From assembly GCA_040754395.1 (NCBI GenBank), contig JBFMCL010000014.1, forward strand, positions 20,828 through 84,827: DNA of 64,000 nt, in the 5' to 3' direction. Every line of letters starts with the position of its first letter. Position 1 is the stretch's first letter. Under the pieces are notes generated by a model. The model was given only the letters and a program-made list of their open reading frames with translations, made no database searches and was not told where the DNA came from. This DNA comes from Nitrospirota bacterium. Lineage in GTDB: Bacteria > Nitrospirota > Thermodesulfovibrionia > Thermodesulfovibrionales > SM23-35. Below, piece by piece: positions 51,401-62,316 of the stretch. Both the position numbers and the translations under genes were made by a program.

Positions 51401-51551
51401 AAGGCCTGATATGAAAGTCCTTTTCATGAGCGGGTATGCTGATGATATTATTCAGAAAAAAGGAGCTCTTGAAGAGGGGATTACTTTAATGCAAAAACCT
51501 AATTCACCTTATGAGCTCTTAAGAAAACTGAGAGAGTTAATGGATAATTGA
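48495..51551 (+). CDS. hybrid histidine kinase: REC, four PAS, HisKA/HATPase, REC
   Basis: The roughly 1018-residue soluble protein has an N-terminal receiver (phosphoacceptor in LVILDIVMPGMDG), PAS domains starting near residues 137, 265, 395 and 517, a histidine kinase with His660 in GGIAHDFNNIL, the N-box and GKGTGLGLS, and a C-terminal receiver (from about 897; FLIFDLIMPKKNGK). The fourth PAS has cysteines at 562, 573, 580 and 592, which could bind metal or sense redox. I chose ATG 48495. A TTG at 48462 is possible. It is 60 bases after the giant kinase gene and is likely cotranscribed. No DNA-binding domain is present, so the LuxR-type regulator may be the output. Confidence 0.9.
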   Translation: MHRILVVDDEERIRQSLGGLLREYYYEVVTASNGLECLQIMSSQPFDLVILDIVMPGMDGIEVLQRIKEEYKDTEVIIITGYADKEKSVATFRLGVYDFIEKPFESREILNTIANCLNQLKLRKEVERKTADLIMAEEKYRDLYDHAPDMYHSIDKDGYIVEVNQTEADILGYFKEELIGRHLTDIFTEDSKKEFEKDFPALLKKGSLSGLERQVVCKDGRVISVSINVSVVYDEKGEPVKTRSIMRDITVKKKMQKELAAEKERLHVTLCSIGDGVIATDREGKILLLNQVAEELTGWTQEEAVGKPYSEVFHIIDEKTRKAAECPIAGVIMTGLIVKISGHKILVARDGTERIISDSNAPIKDKEGNIIGVVLVFRDITEHRRAEEVMLESKEKFHTITNTAVDAILLMDNEGKISYWNRSAERMFGYTSEEALGKELHTLLAPASYYDLYKKGFHTFKETGQGPAVGTTSEFLALRKDGTEFPIEVSTSAIQIKEQWNAVGVIRDLTERKKNEDFIKNILESVDEGFIVIDREYRIISANRAFCAQVKMPVSDIIGKHCYEISHRKDIPCYELGEECSVRYTFETGEPCSSVHTHYDKDNTPLYISMKSFPMKNASGKIDSVIEIVHDITEKKKLEAQLLHAQKMEAIGQFAGGIAHDFNNILTAIIGYGNLLQIGLTQDETMSGYVDSIVDSGEKAASLTQALLAFSRKQLINTKPVNINEIIIAIEKLLPRLIGEDIEVSVHLSSEDLIVIADAPQIEQVLMNLATNARDAMSDGGSLIIRTDVLILDDDFINAHGFGSRGHYALISVMDTGHGMDNITKEKIFEPFFTTKEVGKGTGLGLSMAYGIVEQHGGYIDVYSELGKGTVFKIYLPLIKSNVEEVKPAAISMPKTGTEVILLAEDDKEVRNLTRNVLDSFGYQVIEAVNGEDAIDKFIKDKDKIQFLIFDLIMPKKNGKEAFEAIKKIRPDMKVLFMSGYADDIIQKKGALEEGITLMQKPNSPYELLRKLRELMDN

Positions 51552-51778
51552 GCCATTTTTCAGGGTCTATTTGTACTTATCAAGACTTGATCTGACAATT
51601 CCCTTTTCCCTATGCTGCCGACTGTAAGTTATACGCTATCATCTTGCTCGCAAAAGATAAGAAAATAGGGCATAGCATTCCTTTTTTGCCACGTCGCACA
51701 CTGTGCCATTATGTAACTTTTTGATTTTATGTTTTTTCTTTATCAGGCTAAACCGACGGTTTAGCAGAAGGAAGGCCT

Positions 51779-51982
51779 TCAGCCACCACCGCTGAATCCT
51801 GAATAGGAACCGCCGGACGACGATCCCGGATCAGTTGATGAACAACTGAAGGGAGAGACTATTTTTCTGACGTCTCTTGCACCACACTTGGGACAAGCAG
51901 TTTCGGCTTCCTCTTCGCTTTTCCACTGGAGAAGCGCAAAATTTTCGCGGCATGTCTTGCATTCGTATTCGTATATCGGCAT
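51779..51982 (-). CDS. FmdB-family zinc-ribbon protein
   Basis: The 67-residue protein starts MPIYEYECKTCRENFALLQ and has a second CPKCG pair, forming the four-Cys zinc ribbon of the FmdB/CxxC_CxxC_SSSS family, followed by a Gly/Ser-rich tail. Its function is unknown, although such proteins were first noted as possible regulators. The gap before it (51552-51778) contains a hairpin, GCTAAACC/GGTTTAGC (51747-51765), without a T run on either strand. Confidence 0.88.
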   Translation of the reverse strand: MPIYEYECKTCRENFALLQWKSEEEAETACPKCGARDVRKIVSPFSCSSTDPGSSSGGSYSGFSGGG

Positions 51983-52053
51983 AATACGAGATTCCCCCCT
52001 AAAATTATATTTTTTAGTTTATTTAGTTATTTTACATATCAGATACCGGAAAG

Positions 52054-52572
52054 TCAAGAGGTCGGCCGGATAATGTTCCTCATTTGTACCTGAAAATGTT
52101 TCGGATGCGAACCTTCCCAGTAAACCCTCCCACAATCGTGACACCTGAGAAAGGCATCGGTATTCAGATACACAAATTCCGGCACAGAATCTTTTATCTC
52201 CGACTTGTCTGTGATTCCTGTCAGACATCCATTGCACTTTATACACCTGCTGAACAGGCAGCACGTGGCAAGTTTGAGACCGTGTATTACTTCAAGAAGC
52301 TGCGAATAAGAGTCATTTTCCGAGATCAGCAGATGTCTGCCAACCGCTTTCCTTTTAACCAGTCGTGTATCTCGTGTGAGGATGCACCTATTCTCTTCCC
52401 TGGCGATTCTTAAGAGTTGGCTGTCGCTGATTCCTGCTTGGTAACACGTGTCATAGCCGAGGAACCTCAACCATCGCGCAAGTCTGCCGAGCATTGCGTC
52501 GGCTATGAATCGTATTTCCGGAGGATTTCTGTCAGGCGCAAGAGATATGCTGACCTCATTACGCCTGACCAT
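52054..52572 (-). CDS. Mut7-C PIN-like RNase domain protein
   Basis: The 172-residue protein has FIADAMLGRLARWLRFLGYDT and ILTRDTRLVKRK, the Mut7-C PIN-like fold with its acidic residues, followed by a zinc-ribbon with RCIKCNG and LRCHDCGRVYWEGSHP. Prokaryotic Mut7-C proteins are predicted RNases. It starts 8 bases downstream of the rpoC stop and may be read through from the rpoBC transcript. The first about 18 residues are unconserved, so the true start may be later. Confidence 0.85.
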   Translation of the reverse strand: MVRRNEVSISLAPDRNPPEIRFIADAMLGRLARWLRFLGYDTCYQAGISDSQLLRIAREENRCILTRDTRLVKRKAVGRHLLISENDSYSQLLEVIHGLKLATCCLFSRCIKCNGCLTGITDKSEIKDSVPEFVYLNTDAFLRCHDCGRVYWEGSHPKHFQVQMRNIIRPTS

Positions 52573-52580
52573 TACATTTC

Positions 52581-55500
52581 TCAGTTATTCGATTCTTCAA
52601 CTTCCGGTTCGGGCAGTGAAGGATGAAATTCTCTTTTCACGAATGTATTTCTGTATCGCGGCATACCGGTTCCGGCAGGGATTATCCTCCCCATGATGAC
52701 GTTTTCCTTGAGTCCCCGCAGTTCATCAACTGCACCGCTTATTGCGCCCTCTGTCAGGACTCTTGTTGTTTCCTGAAACGAGGCAGCTGATACGAAACTG
52801 TCCGTGGTCAATGAAGCCTTTGTGATACCGAGAAGTAACGGCTTGCCCTGAGCTGGTTTGCCGCCTCTGGCTTTGACTTCCTTGTTCTCTTCCTGGAAGA
52901 GTCTTCTGTCTACCTGTTCGCTGATAAGGAAGTTTGTATCCCCGGGATCTTCTATCCTTACCTTTTTCATCATCTGTCTGACGATTACTTCGATATGTTT
53001 GTCATTTATCGTGACACCCTGGAGCCTGTAAACCTTCTGTACTTCATCGACGAGATATCTCTGCAGCTCCTGTGGTCCAAGGATATCGAGGATATTGTGG
53101 GGGTTGACGGCTCCGTCCATTAACGGCTCGCCGGCCCTGACCCAATCTCCCTCGTGCACGTTTACATGTTTTCCTTTTGGGATAAGGTATTCTCTTGTCT
53201 CATCTCCGCCTCTGACCACAACGACGCGCATGCCCTTGTGTGCCCCCCTGAATTCCACCATACCATCAATCTCGGTAACCATCGCCTGTTCTTTCGGACG
53301 TCTGGCCTCAAAAAGTTCTGCAACCCTCGGGAGACCACCGGTAATATCCTTGGTCTTTGTCGTTTCCCTCGGTATTTTGGCTAAAATGTCACCGGGAGAC
53401 ACCATGTCATTCCTGTCAACGAGTATATGTGCACCAGCCGGAAGGAGGTATCTTGCAAGGGCATTGGTCCCCGGAATTTTGAGGGTTACCCTTCCGTTTT
53501 CATCCTTAATGGATATCCTTGGTCTCATATTCGCAGGATAGTCGATGATCACCTTATGCGACAGTCCTGTTACCTCATCCACCTCTTCTTTTACGGTAAC
53601 CCCCTCGATAATATCTCCATGGGCTATCCTGCCGCCGAGTTCCGTCAGTATCGGCATCGAGTAAGGGTCCCATTCGACGAGTTTCTGCCCTATATCTACC
53701 TTCTGACCGTTTGTAACCATCAGTTTCGCACCATAGACAACCGAGTATTTCTCCCTTTCACGGCCTTTTGAATCAACAATGGCAATGCTGCCGTTTCTGT
53801 TCATTACCACAAGAAGCCCCTCACGGTTTTTTACAGTGCTGATATTGATAAATTTGATTGTACCCGAATTTTTTGCCTCGAGTATTGTCTGTTCGACGAC
53901 TTTTGACGCTGCACCACCGATATGAAACGTCCTCATGGTAAGCTGGGTGCCTGGCTCTCCAATCGACTGTGCTGCAATAATGCCGACTGATTCACCTTTT
54001 TCTATGGGTTCACCTCTTCCAAGATCTCTTCCATAGCATTTTGTACAGACGCCGAACTTGGACTGACAGGTTAGCACAGACCTTATTTTTACCCTGTCAA
54101 TACCCGCTTCAATTATTTTCTGCGTGAGTTCCTCATCGATTTCCTGATTTCTTTTTATGATCAGTTCTTTCGTTATCGGATCTTTGATGTCTTCTACTGC
54201 TATTCTGCCCAGAATTCTTTCCTCCAGAGGCTGGATGATCTCGCCACCCTCTACCAGGGACGTGACTATGATACCGTCAGTCGTGCCGCAGTCATCCTCG
54301 GCGATGATGACGTCCTGGGCAACATCAACAAGCCTTCTGGTAAGATACCCCGAATTTGCTGTTTTCAGGGCTGTGTCGGCCAGACCTTTTCGTGCGCCGT
54401 GTGTGGAGATAAAATACTGAAGGGGGGTCAGCCCTTCCCTGAAGTTTGCCGTAATCGGGGTCTCGATAATCTCCCCCGAAGGTTTCGCCATCAGTCCCCT
54501 CATTCCGGCAAGCTGCCTTATCTGTGCGGTACTTCCTCTTGCGCCTGAATCAGCCATCATAAAGATGCTGTTAAAGGACCTCCGTTCTTTGAGTTCTTCT
54601 TCTGAGAGCGGTTTGCCGTCTTCTGCCCCCAGTTCCTTCATCATTTCGTCAGCAACTTTTTCCGTAACATTCGCCCAGATATCGATAACCTTATTGTAAC
54701 GTTCGCCGTGCGTGATAAGGCCGTCTGCGTATTGTTTTTGTACCTCGATGACCTCCTGCTCGGCATTCCTGATGAGGTCAGCTTTTTTTGTCGGTATATG
54801 CATGTCTGCCATAGAGATCGAAACCCCTGATTTCGTTGCATATTTAAACCCGAGCTGCTCAAGATTATCAAGGAATACGACAGTCCCCCTTTTTCCGGCT
54901 TTCTTATAGATATGTTCGATGAGTTTCCCGAGTTCCTTTTTCGTCATGTCCTTGTTGATCATTGCAAACGGGACATCTTCAGGCAGAATTTCCTTGAAGA
55001 GAATCCTTCCGGTCGTCGTTTCGACGAAGGTGCCATCCATCCTCACCTTGAGTTGTGCATGTTCGTCGATGATGCCGGCGTCATATGCTATCCTCACATC
55101 TTCGGGATCAGCAAATGCCTTGCCTTCACCTTTTGCACCTTTTCTCTCCTTCATGAGGTAATAAATACCGAGAACCATATCCTGGGTCGGCACAACGATC
55201 GGTTTTCCGTTTGCAGGCGAAAGAACGTTGTTTACTGACATCATGAGAACCCTTGCCTCAAGCTGTGCCTCAATCGAGAGCGGGACATGCACTGCCATCT
55301 GGTCTCCGTCAAAGTCAGCATTGAACGCAGTGCATACCAAAGGATGGAGCTTAATGGCTTTGCCCTCAACAAGGATAGGGTCGAATGCCTGGATACCAAG
55401 CCTGTGCAGGGTTGGTGCGCGGTTCAGGAGCACGGGATGCTCATTAATTACCTCTTCAAGTGCGTCCCATACCTCAGGGTTTTCTTTTTCGACCAGCTTC

Positions 55501-56696
55501 TTGGCTGCTTTTATTGTCGTTGCATGCCCTTTTTCCTCGAGCTTGTTGAAGATAAAGGGTTTGAACAGCTCCAGTGCCATCCTTTTGGGCAGGCCGCACT
55601 GATGAAGCTTGAGTTCGGGCCCCACTACAATAACAGATCTTCCGGAATAGTCAACACGTTTTCCCAGGAGATTCTGCCTGAACCGGCCCTGTTTCCCCTT
55701 GATCATGTCGCTCAGGGATTTGAGCGGCCTCTTTGTGGTGGTTTTTAAGACCCTGCTTCTTCTTCCATTATCAAACAGTGCGTCAACAGCTTCCTGGAGC
55801 ATGCGTTTTTCATTCTTTATGATTACACTCGGGGCCTTTAGCTCCATGAGCCTCTTCAGTCTGTTATTCCTGTTGATAACCCTTCTGTAAAGGTCATTCA
55901 GATCAGAAGTGGCAAAACGTCCCCCTTCCAGTGGCACCAATGGCCTGAGATCAGGCGGCAACACCGGGATCACGTCCATTATCATCCATTCAGGCTTATT
56001 GCCGGATTTTCTGAAGGCATCTACGACCTTAAGCCGTTTTGTGATCTTTTTCTTTATCCCCAGGGATACTGCTTCGCTTATTTTGGTTTTCAAATCTGTG
56101 TACAGGATTTCAAGGTCTATTCTTCTCAGCAGTTCCCTGATCGCTTCGGCACCCATTCCTGCCTTGAATCTTGTACCATACTCGGTAACCCTTTTCTTAT
56201 AGTCTTCTTCTGTCAGAAGATCTTTTTCCTTAAGAGGAGTGTCCCCGGGGTCAATGACAGCATAGCTCTCAAAGTAAAGAACCTTTTCGAGCTGTCGCAT
56301 GGTCATGTCAAGCAGCGTGCCGATTCTGCTCGGCAGACCTTTCAGGAACCAAATGTGAGCAACCGGGGTTGCGAGTTCAATATGCCCTAACCGTTCACGC
56401 CTTACCTTGGACTGGATGACCTCAACCCCGCACTTATCACACACCACACCCCTGTGCTTCATCCTCTTGTATTTGCCGCATATGCATTCCCAGTCCTTGA
56501 TCGGACCGAATATCTTTGCACAAAACAAACCGTCCCTTTCCGGTTTAAACGTACGGTAGTTTATCGTCTCCGGCTTTTTCACCTCACCGTACGACCATTC
56601 CCTGATCTTTTCCGGTGAGGCAAGCCGTATCCTTACTGCTTCAAAATCGGTCGGGTCTTTCGGCCTCTGAAAAATTGCATATATGTCTTCTGTCAA
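52581..56696 (-). CDS. rpoC: RNA polymerase beta' subunit
   Basis: The roughly 1371-residue protein has the zinc finger [20 protein letters not shown], the catalytic [12 protein letters not shown], trigger-loop/bridge region (MADSGARGS) and the second zinc site [14 protein letters not shown] place the start at TTG 56696, one base after the rpoB stop. It is preceded by GGGGGAG and gives the normal N-terminus [14 protein letters not shown]. An ATG at 56744 lies inside rpoB and adds unconserved sequence. Confidence 0.95.
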   Translation of the reverse strand: MTEDIYAIFQRPKDPTDFEAVRIRLASPEKIREWSYGEVKKPETINYRTFKPERDGLFCAKIFGPIKDWECICGKYKRMKHRGVVCDKCGVEVIQSKVRRERLGHIELATPVAHIWFLKGLPSRIGTLLDMTMRQLEKVLYFESYAVIDPGDTPLKEKDLLTEEDYKKRVTEYGTRFKAGMGAEAIRELLRRIDLEILYTDLKTKISEAVSLGIKKKITKRLKVVDAFRKSGNKPEWMIMDVIPVLPPDLRPLVPLEGGRFATSDLNDLYRRVINRNNRLKRLMELKAPSVIIKNEKRMLQEAVDALFDNGRRSRVLKTTTKRPLKSLSDMIKGKQGRFRQNLLGKRVDYSGRSVIVVGPELKLHQCGLPKRMALELFKPFIFNKLEEKGHATTIKAAKKLVEKENPEVWDALEEVINEHPVLLNRAPTLHRLGIQAFDPILVEGKAIKLHPLVCTAFNADFDGDQMAVHVPLSIEAQLEARVLMMSVNNVLSPANGKPIVVPTQDMVLGIYYLMKERKGAKGEGKAFADPEDVRIAYDAGIIDEHAQLKVRMDGTFVETTTGRILFKEILPEDVPFAMINKDMTKKELGKLIEHIYKKAGKRGTVVFLDNLEQLGFKYATKSGVSISMADMHIPTKKADLIRNAEQEVIEVQKQYADGLITHGERYNKVIDIWANVTEKVADEMMKELGAEDGKPLSEEELKERRSFNSIFMMADSGARGSTAQIRQLAGMRGLMAKPSGEIIETPITANFREGLTPLQYFISTHGARKGLADTALKTANSGYLTRRLVDVAQDVIIAEDDCGTTDGIIVTSLVEGGEIIQPLEERILGRIAVEDIKDPITKELIIKRNQEIDEELTQKIIEAGIDRVKIRSVLTCQSKFGVCTKCYGRDLGRGEPIEKGESVGIIAAQSIGEPGTQLTMRTFHIGGAASKVVEQTILEAKNSGTIKFINISTVKNREGLLVVMNRNGSIAIVDSKGREREKYSVVYGAKLMVTNGQKVDIGQKLVEWDPYSMPILTELGGRIAHGDIIEGVTVKEEVDEVTGLSHKVIIDYPANMRPRISIKDENGRVTLKIPGTNALARYLLPAGAHILVDRNDMVSPGDILAKIPRETTKTKDITGGLPRVAELFEARRPKEQAMVTEIDGMVEFRGAHKGMRVVVVRGGDETREYLIPKGKHVNVHEGDWVRAGEPLMDGAVNPHNILDILGPQELQRYLVDEVQKVYRLQGVTINDKHIEVIVRQMMKKVRIEDPGDTNFLISEQVDRRLFQEENKEVKARGGKPAQGKPLLLGITKASLTTDSFVSAASFQETTRVLTEGAISGAVDELRGLKENVIMGRIIPAGTGMPRYRNTFVKREFHPSLPEPEVEESNN

Positions 56697-56697
56697 A

Positions 56698-59600
56698 CTA
56701 CTCCCCCTTGCTCTTTTTCTCCAGAAGCTCAACATCAAGTCCAAGGCTCTGGAGCTCTTTGATTAATACATGGAAAGATTCCGGTACCCCTGGCTCAAGG
56801 GTTGCATCACCTTTAACAATTGCTTCGTACATACGAGCCCTACCGGTAACATCATCACTTTTCACTGTCAGGAACTCCTGGAGGGTATGCGAAGCCCCAT
56901 ATGCCTCGAGTGCCCATACTTCCATTTCTCCGAGTCTCTGTCCCCCGAACTGTGCTTTCCCGCCGAGAGGCTGTTGGGTAACCAATGAGTACGGCCCGAT
57001 AGATCGAGCATGTATTTTATCATCTACAAGGTGGTGCAGCTTCATCATGTACATGTAACCGACAGTTACAGGTTTATCAAATGGCTGTCCTGTTTTTCCA
57101 TCACAGAGCGTTATCTGGCCAGTAGTCGGAAGTTCTGATTTTTTCAGGAGATCTTTTATCTCCGATTCCTTTGCTCCCTCGAAAACAGGAGTTGCGACCC
57201 GAAGGCCGAGCGCGTTCGCTGCCCAGCCCAGATGTGTTTCGAGCACCTGGCCCACATTCATTCTCGAAGGGACGCCAAGCGGATTGAGCACTAAATCGAC
57301 AGTGGTGCCATCGGGAAGATATGGCATATCTTCCTCAGGAAGTACCATGGCAACTACACCTTTGTTTCCGTGACGGCCTGCCATTTTATCGCCAATCTGT
57401 ATCTTGCGTTTCATGGCGATATACACTTTCACGACCTTATTTACGCCGGGCGGCAGTTCATCCCCTTTTTTGACCCGGTCTATCATTTCGTTATATCGTG
57501 ACTCCAAGTAGCGAATATAATGCGTTACTTCCTGATTGATGGAGTCCATTTTTTCGCGGAAACCACTGTCTTCAACTTTTATCCGGGAAAGATGTTCGTC
57601 CTTTACCCTTTCCAGATGTTTTTCCGTAAGCTTTTTCCCCTTATGGCAAATAAGCTCTTTTGTCTTATAATCCTTGAGGTCCTCTGACATTGTCTGTCCG
57701 GCGAAAAGCCCTCGCAATTTTCTGTATTTTTCTTCCTTGATGATTCTCACTTCTTCCTCAAGGTCACGCTGCAATCTCTGGATGTCTTCCTCTTCTATGC
57801 GTTTTGCCCTCTCGTCCTTCTTTGTGCCTTTCCGTGAAAAGATCCTGACGTCAACGACCGTTCCCTCGATTCCCGGAGGCACGTAAAGGCAGCTTTCTTT
57901 CACTTCTTCCGCCTTCTCGCCGAAAATTGCCCTCAGGAGTTTTTCTTCGGGAGTAAGCTGAGTTTCCCCCTTGGGAGTCACCTTGCCAACAAGGATGTCT
58001 CCGGGATTTACCTCTGCCCCTATTCTGATAATTCCGCTTTCATCAAGATTTCTGAGCGCTTCTTCCCCGACATTCGGGATATCACGGGTGATTTCTTCGG
58101 GGCCGAGCTTTGTTTCTCTTGCTTCGATGCTGAATTCCTCAATGTGCGCGGACGTAAACACATCTTCTTTCACAAGCCGCTCGCTGATGAGGATTGCATC
58201 TTCAAAGTTATATCCTCCCCATGGCATGAAGGCTACGAGCACGTTCTTCCCGAGGGCCAGTTCTCCCGCGTCCGTACATGATCCGTCAGCAAGGATATCC
58301 CCCGGATGGACAATGTTGCCCACATCAACAACCGCTTTCTGGTTTATGCATGTCGCCTGATTGGAACGCTGGAATTTCACTAGGTTGTAAATGTCGACAC
58401 CGCCTTTGTTTTCGGTTGTCCTTACAACAATCCTTGAGGCATCCACGCTTTCCACAACGCCCCCCCGCCTTGCAAGCACGAGCGCCCCTGAATCCCTGGC
58501 AGCGACATGTTCCATGCCTGTGCCTACGATCGGGGAATCTGTCTGCAATAGCGGGACAGCCTGCCTCTGCATGTTAGAGCCCATTAATGCCCTGTTGGCA
58601 TCGTCATTTTCAAGAAAAGGGATAAGGGATGCAGAGACGCCGACAATCTGTTTTGGAGAAACATCCATATACTGTACTTCATGGGGCGCTACCATCCTGA
58701 AATCTCCGCCGACTCTTGCAGAGACCGTCTCACCGGTCAGATTTCCCTTGTCATCCATCGGCGAGGTCGCTTCTGCAATAATATATTTCTCACCATCGAT
58801 TGCGGAGAGGTAATCTATCGTCTTTGTGACCTTTCCGTTCACGACTTTCCTGTAGGGAACCTCAATAAACCCGAAGTCGTTCACTCTCGCGTAGGAAGCG
58901 AGGGAAGTGATGAGGCCGATGTTCGGCCCTTCAGGGGTTTCTATAGGGCATATTCTCCCATAGTGTGTCGGATGGACATCTCTTACCTCGAACCCAGCCC
59001 TCTCACGTGTCAGACCACCCGGGCCGAGAGCAGAGAGCCTCCTCTTATGAGTAATTTCGGAGAGAGGGTTAGTCTGATCCATGAACTGGCTGAGCTGGCT
59101 GGAGCCAAAAAACTCCTTCAGTGCAGCCATGACCGGTTTGGCATTTATCAGATCATGCGGCATAGCGGTCTCAAGCTCTGTCAGAGTCATTTTTTCCTTT
59201 ATCGTTCTCTCCATTCTTACGAGTCCGATTCTGAACTGGTTTTCAAGCAGTTCACCGACTCTTCTGACCCTCCTGTTGCCGAGATGATCTATATCGTCAA
59301 CATCTCCTTTGCCGGTTCTGAGATTGAAGAGATATCGCACTATCTCTACAATATCGTTATCTGTGAGGACCCTCGTTTCAAGGGGGATATCGATGTGCAG
59401 TCTCTTGTTGAGTTTCAGGCGGCCGACGGGAGACAGATCGTACCTCTTCGGATCAAAGAAGAGCCCGTTGAAGAGATCCTTCGCCGCTGTTATTGTTGGC
59501 GGCTCGCCAGGCCTGAGTTTCTTATAAATTTCAAGAAGCGCTTCTTCCTGAGTGCTTACCTTGTCGGTTAAGAGAGTATCCCTGAGAGAAGGCAGATAAT

Positions 59601-60630
59601 GGACATTATCGATGAAAAGCAGATCAAGAGAATCGATTTTCATGGATATGATTTTATTAAAGGCGTCCTCTGAAATAGCTTCATTGCCCTCAAGGACCAC
59701 TTCTCCTGTCGATGGATCAATAATGTCCTTCAGAGTGATTCTTCCGACAATTTCTTCCTTTGAGATGGGTATCGTCTTGATCCCGGCCGCCTCCATCTTT
59801 TTTATCGCGCTTCTGGTGATCTTGCTTCCCTCTTTCACAATAGGTTCTTTTGTGTCGGAGGCAGTGATATTCATTAAAGATTTCAGTCCTATAAGTACTT
59901 CGCTGATAGCACGGGTGAATTTGTTCCCTTTGATTGTAATTGTTTCTATAGGATAGAAGATCTTTAAGAGATCCTCATTTGTGTATCCAAGTGCCTTGAG
60001 CACTATTGTCGCGGGAAGTTTTCTCCTTCTGTCAATTCTTACATAGAGGATATCCTTCGTATCAAATTCGAAATCAAGCCATGACCCTCTGGAAGGAATT
60101 ACCCTTGCGGAATAGAGCAGTCTTCCGCTGGCGTGCGTCTTTCCTTTGTCATGACTGAAAAAAACACCCGGCGAACGATGAAGCTGGCTTACCACGACCC
60201 TTTCAGTCCCATTGATAATAAAGGTGCCGGTTTCGGTCATTAACGGCATCTCGCCGATGTAAACGTCTTCTTCCCTCGATTCTTTTAAGCTTTTGCTGCC
60301 CTTTGGTTCTATTTCCCAGAGGTTAAGCTTAACTTTGATTTTCAGAGGTGACGCGTATGTTATCCCTTTCTGCAGACAGTCCCGTACCCCGAATTTCGGG
60401 TCACTCATCGTGTAACCTAAGAACTCTATAGAGGCAGTTTCGTTGTAATCTACTATCGGGAATACGCTGAAAAAAGCAGACAGCAATCCGGTTTCTTCTC
60501 TTTTGTCTGCAGGGACATCCTTCTGCAAGAATTTCTCATACGATTTTTTCTGTATCTCTATCAGGTTCGGGATTTCTAAGAATTGAGGAACTTTTCCAAA
60601 ATTTAGTCTCTTTCTAAGAACCCTTGTCAT
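56698..60630 (-). CDS. rpoB: RNA polymerase beta subunit
   Basis: The 1310-residue protein contains the rifampicin-region block [40 protein letters not shown], and the catalytic-core segment [14 protein letters not shown]. It is complete. Its end carries the ribosome site for rpoC. In the rifampicin cluster the residues [20 protein letters not shown] match the usual sensitive form. It lies 13 bases downstream of rplL. Confidence 0.96.
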   Translation of the reverse strand: MTRVLRKRLNFGKVPQFLEIPNLIEIQKKSYEKFLQKDVPADKREETGLLSAFFSVFPIVDYNETASIEFLGYTMSDPKFGVRDCLQKGITYASPLKIKVKLNLWEIEPKGSKSLKESREEDVYIGEMPLMTETGTFIINGTERVVVSQLHRSPGVFFSHDKGKTHASGRLLYSARVIPSRGSWLDFEFDTKDILYVRIDRRRKLPATIVLKALGYTNEDLLKIFYPIETITIKGNKFTRAISEVLIGLKSLMNITASDTKEPIVKEGSKITRSAIKKMEAAGIKTIPISKEEIVGRITLKDIIDPSTGEVVLEGNEAISEDAFNKIISMKIDSLDLLFIDNVHYLPSLRDTLLTDKVSTQEEALLEIYKKLRPGEPPTITAAKDLFNGLFFDPKRYDLSPVGRLKLNKRLHIDIPLETRVLTDNDIVEIVRYLFNLRTGKGDVDDIDHLGNRRVRRVGELLENQFRIGLVRMERTIKEKMTLTELETAMPHDLINAKPVMAALKEFFGSSQLSQFMDQTNPLSEITHKRRLSALGPGGLTRERAGFEVRDVHPTHYGRICPIETPEGPNIGLITSLASYARVNDFGFIEVPYRKVVNGKVTKTIDYLSAIDGEKYIIAEATSPMDDKGNLTGETVSARVGGDFRMVAPHEVQYMDVSPKQIVGVSASLIPFLENDDANRALMGSNMQRQAVPLLQTDSPIVGTGMEHVAARDSGALVLARRGGVVESVDASRIVVRTTENKGGVDIYNLVKFQRSNQATCINQKAVVDVGNIVHPGDILADGSCTDAGELALGKNVLVAFMPWGGYNFEDAILISERLVKEDVFTSAHIEEFSIEARETKLGPEEITRDIPNVGEEALRNLDESGIIRIGAEVNPGDILVGKVTPKGETQLTPEEKLLRAIFGEKAEEVKESCLYVPPGIEGTVVDVRIFSRKGTKKDERAKRIEEEDIQRLQRDLEEEVRIIKEEKYRKLRGLFAGQTMSEDLKDYKTKELICHKGKKLTEKHLERVKDEHLSRIKVEDSGFREKMDSINQEVTHYIRYLESRYNEMIDRVKKGDELPPGVNKVVKVYIAMKRKIQIGDKMAGRHGNKGVVAMVLPEEDMPYLPDGTTVDLVLNPLGVPSRMNVGQVLETHLGWAANALGLRVATPVFEGAKESEIKDLLKKSELPTTGQITLCDGKTGQPFDKPVTVGYMYMMKLHHLVDDKIHARSIGPYSLVTQQPLGGKAQFGGQRLGEMEVWALEAYGASHTLQEFLTVKSDDVTGRARMYEAIVKGDATLEPGVPESFHVLIKELQSLGLDVELLEKKSKGE

Positions 60631-60643
60631 ATGTCTCCTTAAA

Positions 60644-61033
60644 TTATTTTATTTCTACTGTTGCACCCTGTTCCTCGAGTTTTGCTTTTATCGAATCAGC
60701 CTCCTCTTTCGAAACACCGGTCTTCACAGGTTTCGGAGCTCCATCAACAAGATCCTTTGCTTCCTTCAGCCCCAGAGCGGTAAGCTCTCTTACCACCTTG
60801 ATTACCTGGATCTTCTTCTCGCCTGCAGCAGAAAGAATTACATCAAAACTTGTCTTTTCCTCAGCTTCAGGTGCAGCAGCTCCTGCTGCCGGTGCTCCCG
60901 GCATCGCAGCCATAGCTACAGGTGCTGCGGCAGTGACCCCATATCTGTCCTCGAATTCTTTGATAAACTTTGACATCTCGAGGATCGTCATGTTATCGAT
61001 ATACTCAAAAACTTCTTCTTTTGTAACAGCCAT
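60644..61033 (-). CDS. rplL: ribosomal protein L7/L12
   Basis: The 129-residue protein has the N-terminal dimerisation helix ([20 protein letters not shown]), an Ala/Pro/Gly hinge ([20 protein letters not shown]) and the C-terminal domain with [20 protein letters not shown]. This is the GTPase-recruiting stalk protein. It is separated from rplJ by 62 bases. AGGAGG stands before its ATG. Confidence 0.96.
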   Translation of the reverse strand: MAVTKEEVFEYIDNMTILEMSKFIKEFEDRYGVTAAAPVAMAAMPGAPAAGAAAPEAEEKTSFDVILSAAGEKKIQVIKVVRELTALGLKEAKDLVDGAPKPVKTGVSKEEADSIKAKLEEQGATVEIK

Positions 61034-61095
61034 TTCTATATCCTCCTTTTTCTTTGCGCGGGATGTGAGTTCCGGGAACCTTTCATCCTAACCGC

Positions 61096-61611
61096 TTAAC
61101 TTTTCTTGTTTTTTATCGCTTCAAGTACATACACGAATTTGCTTAATGTTGCATTCAGTGCATACGCCAGTTTGCCTGCAGGTGCATTGAAACTGCCGGC
61201 AATTATCGAAAGCAGCACATTCTTTGGCGGCAGATCAGCAACAGCTTTCAGGTCAGCAGCTGCACAGACCGACCCCTCAATGAGACCGACGCCGACTTTG
61301 AGCTTATCATTCTTTTTTGCAAACTCAAGTATCTTCTTGACCGGCAGAACAGGGTCATCGTAGCTGATGGCTATTCCTACAGGACCGCTGAAAGAATCCC
61401 TTGCATTGAAGACAGGCGTTCCCTCGGAAGCAAGCTTTGCCATGGTATTCTTGACAACCCTGTATTCAAAATTGCCTTCTCTCAAAAGACCTCTCAGTTC
61501 TGAAAGCTCGGCAACGGTTAAGCCCCTGTAATCAGTAAATATCAACGCCTTTGCTTTGCTGAACCCGTCATTAAGTTCCTTCACAACCTGTTCTTTTTCT
61601 GTCCTGTTCAG
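61096..61611 (-). CDS. rplJ: ribosomal protein L10, probable CTG start
   Basis: The C-terminal 162 residues from GTG 61584 are clear L10 (KALIFTDYRGLTVAELSELR, KNTMAKLASEG). The conserved N-terminus continues upstream in frame as NRTEKEQVVKELNDGFSKA, which the family normally has. The only upstream codon that fits is CTG at 61611, six bases after GGGGG and one base after the rplA stop. The GTG instead has AGG too close. L10 anchors the L7/L12 stalk. I favour the CTG start by alignment and ribosome-site spacing. Confidence 0.8.
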   Translation of the reverse strand: MNRTEKEQVVKELNDGFSKAKALIFTDYRGLTVAELSELRGLLREGNFEYRVVKNTMAKLASEGTPVFNARDSFSGPVGIAISYDDPVLPVKKILEFAKKNDKLKVGVGLIEGSVCAAADLKAVADLPPKNVLLSIIAGSFNAPAGKLAYALNATLSKFVYVLEAIKNKKS

Positions 61612-61612
61612 T

Positions 61613-62305
61613 TTATACCCCCTTCCCCAGGGAAGCTATATCGATAGCCAACCCCGGCCCCATAGTTGAAGATATGGAGACCTTTCTAAGATATTTGCCT
61701 TTGCTTGTCGCCGGTTTTGCCTTAATGATGGAACTGACCACTGCCTTTGCATTATCAATGAGCTTCTCGGTATCAAATGAGATCTTGCCGATCGGCACAT
61801 GCACTATTCCGGCTTTTTCTGTTTTGTATTCGACTTTTCCTGCTTTAATCTCTTTTACCGTACGGGCTATGTCGAAGGTTACCGTGCCCAGTTTCGGGTT
61901 TGGCATCAAACCCCGGGGGCCGAGTATTTTTCCCAGTTTTCCCACAACGCCCATTATGTCAGGAGTTGCAACGGACTTATCAAAATCAAGCCATCCCTTG
62001 CTGATCTTTTCCACAAGATCTTCTGCTCCGACAAAATCCGCACCTGCGTCCATGGCCTCCTTTTCCTTTTCCCCCTTTGCAAAAACGAGAACCCTGACTT
62101 TTTTGCCAATGCCGTGGGGGAGGACAACCGTGCCTCTCACCATCTGTTCGGATTTTCTCGGATCAACACCAAGGTTGACAGCCAGATCAATTGTTTCGTC
62201 AAACTTTGCATAGGCAGATTCCTTGATGACTTTCAGAGCATCCTCGAGAGGATATTCCTTCTGTGCTTCAACCTTTTCCAATACTGCCGATAGCTTCTTA
62301 CCCAT
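61613..62305 (-). CDS. rplA: ribosomal protein L1
   Basis: The 230-residue protein has the L1 signature [20 protein letters not shown] followed by [10 protein letters not shown], and [15 protein letters not shown]. In other bacteria L1 also represses its own operon by binding its mRNA. No such site was identified here. It lies 11 bases after rplK. The end of the gene carries the ribosome site for rplJ. Confidence 0.96.
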   Translation of the reverse strand: MGKKLSAVLEKVEAQKEYPLEDALKVIKESAYAKFDETIDLAVNLGVDPRKSEQMVRGTVVLPHGIGKKVRVLVFAKGEKEKEAMDAGADFVGAEDLVEKISKGWLDFDKSVATPDIMGVVGKLGKILGPRGLMPNPKLGTVTFDIARTVKEIKAGKVEYKTEKAGIVHVPIGKISFDTEKLIDNAKAVVSSIIKAKPATSKGKYLRKVSISSTMGPGLAIDIASLGKGV

Positions 62306-62316
62306 TTCAACCTCTT

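Noticed and set aside
51747..51765. GCTAAACC/GGTTTAGC hairpin considered as terminator for fmdB or the hybrid kinase
   Set aside because: No T run follows on either strand, so it does not fit an intrinsic terminator.
58681..59571. 296-codon plus-strand frame
   Set aside because: It is antisense to rpoB in a region of well-conserved beta-subunit sequence.
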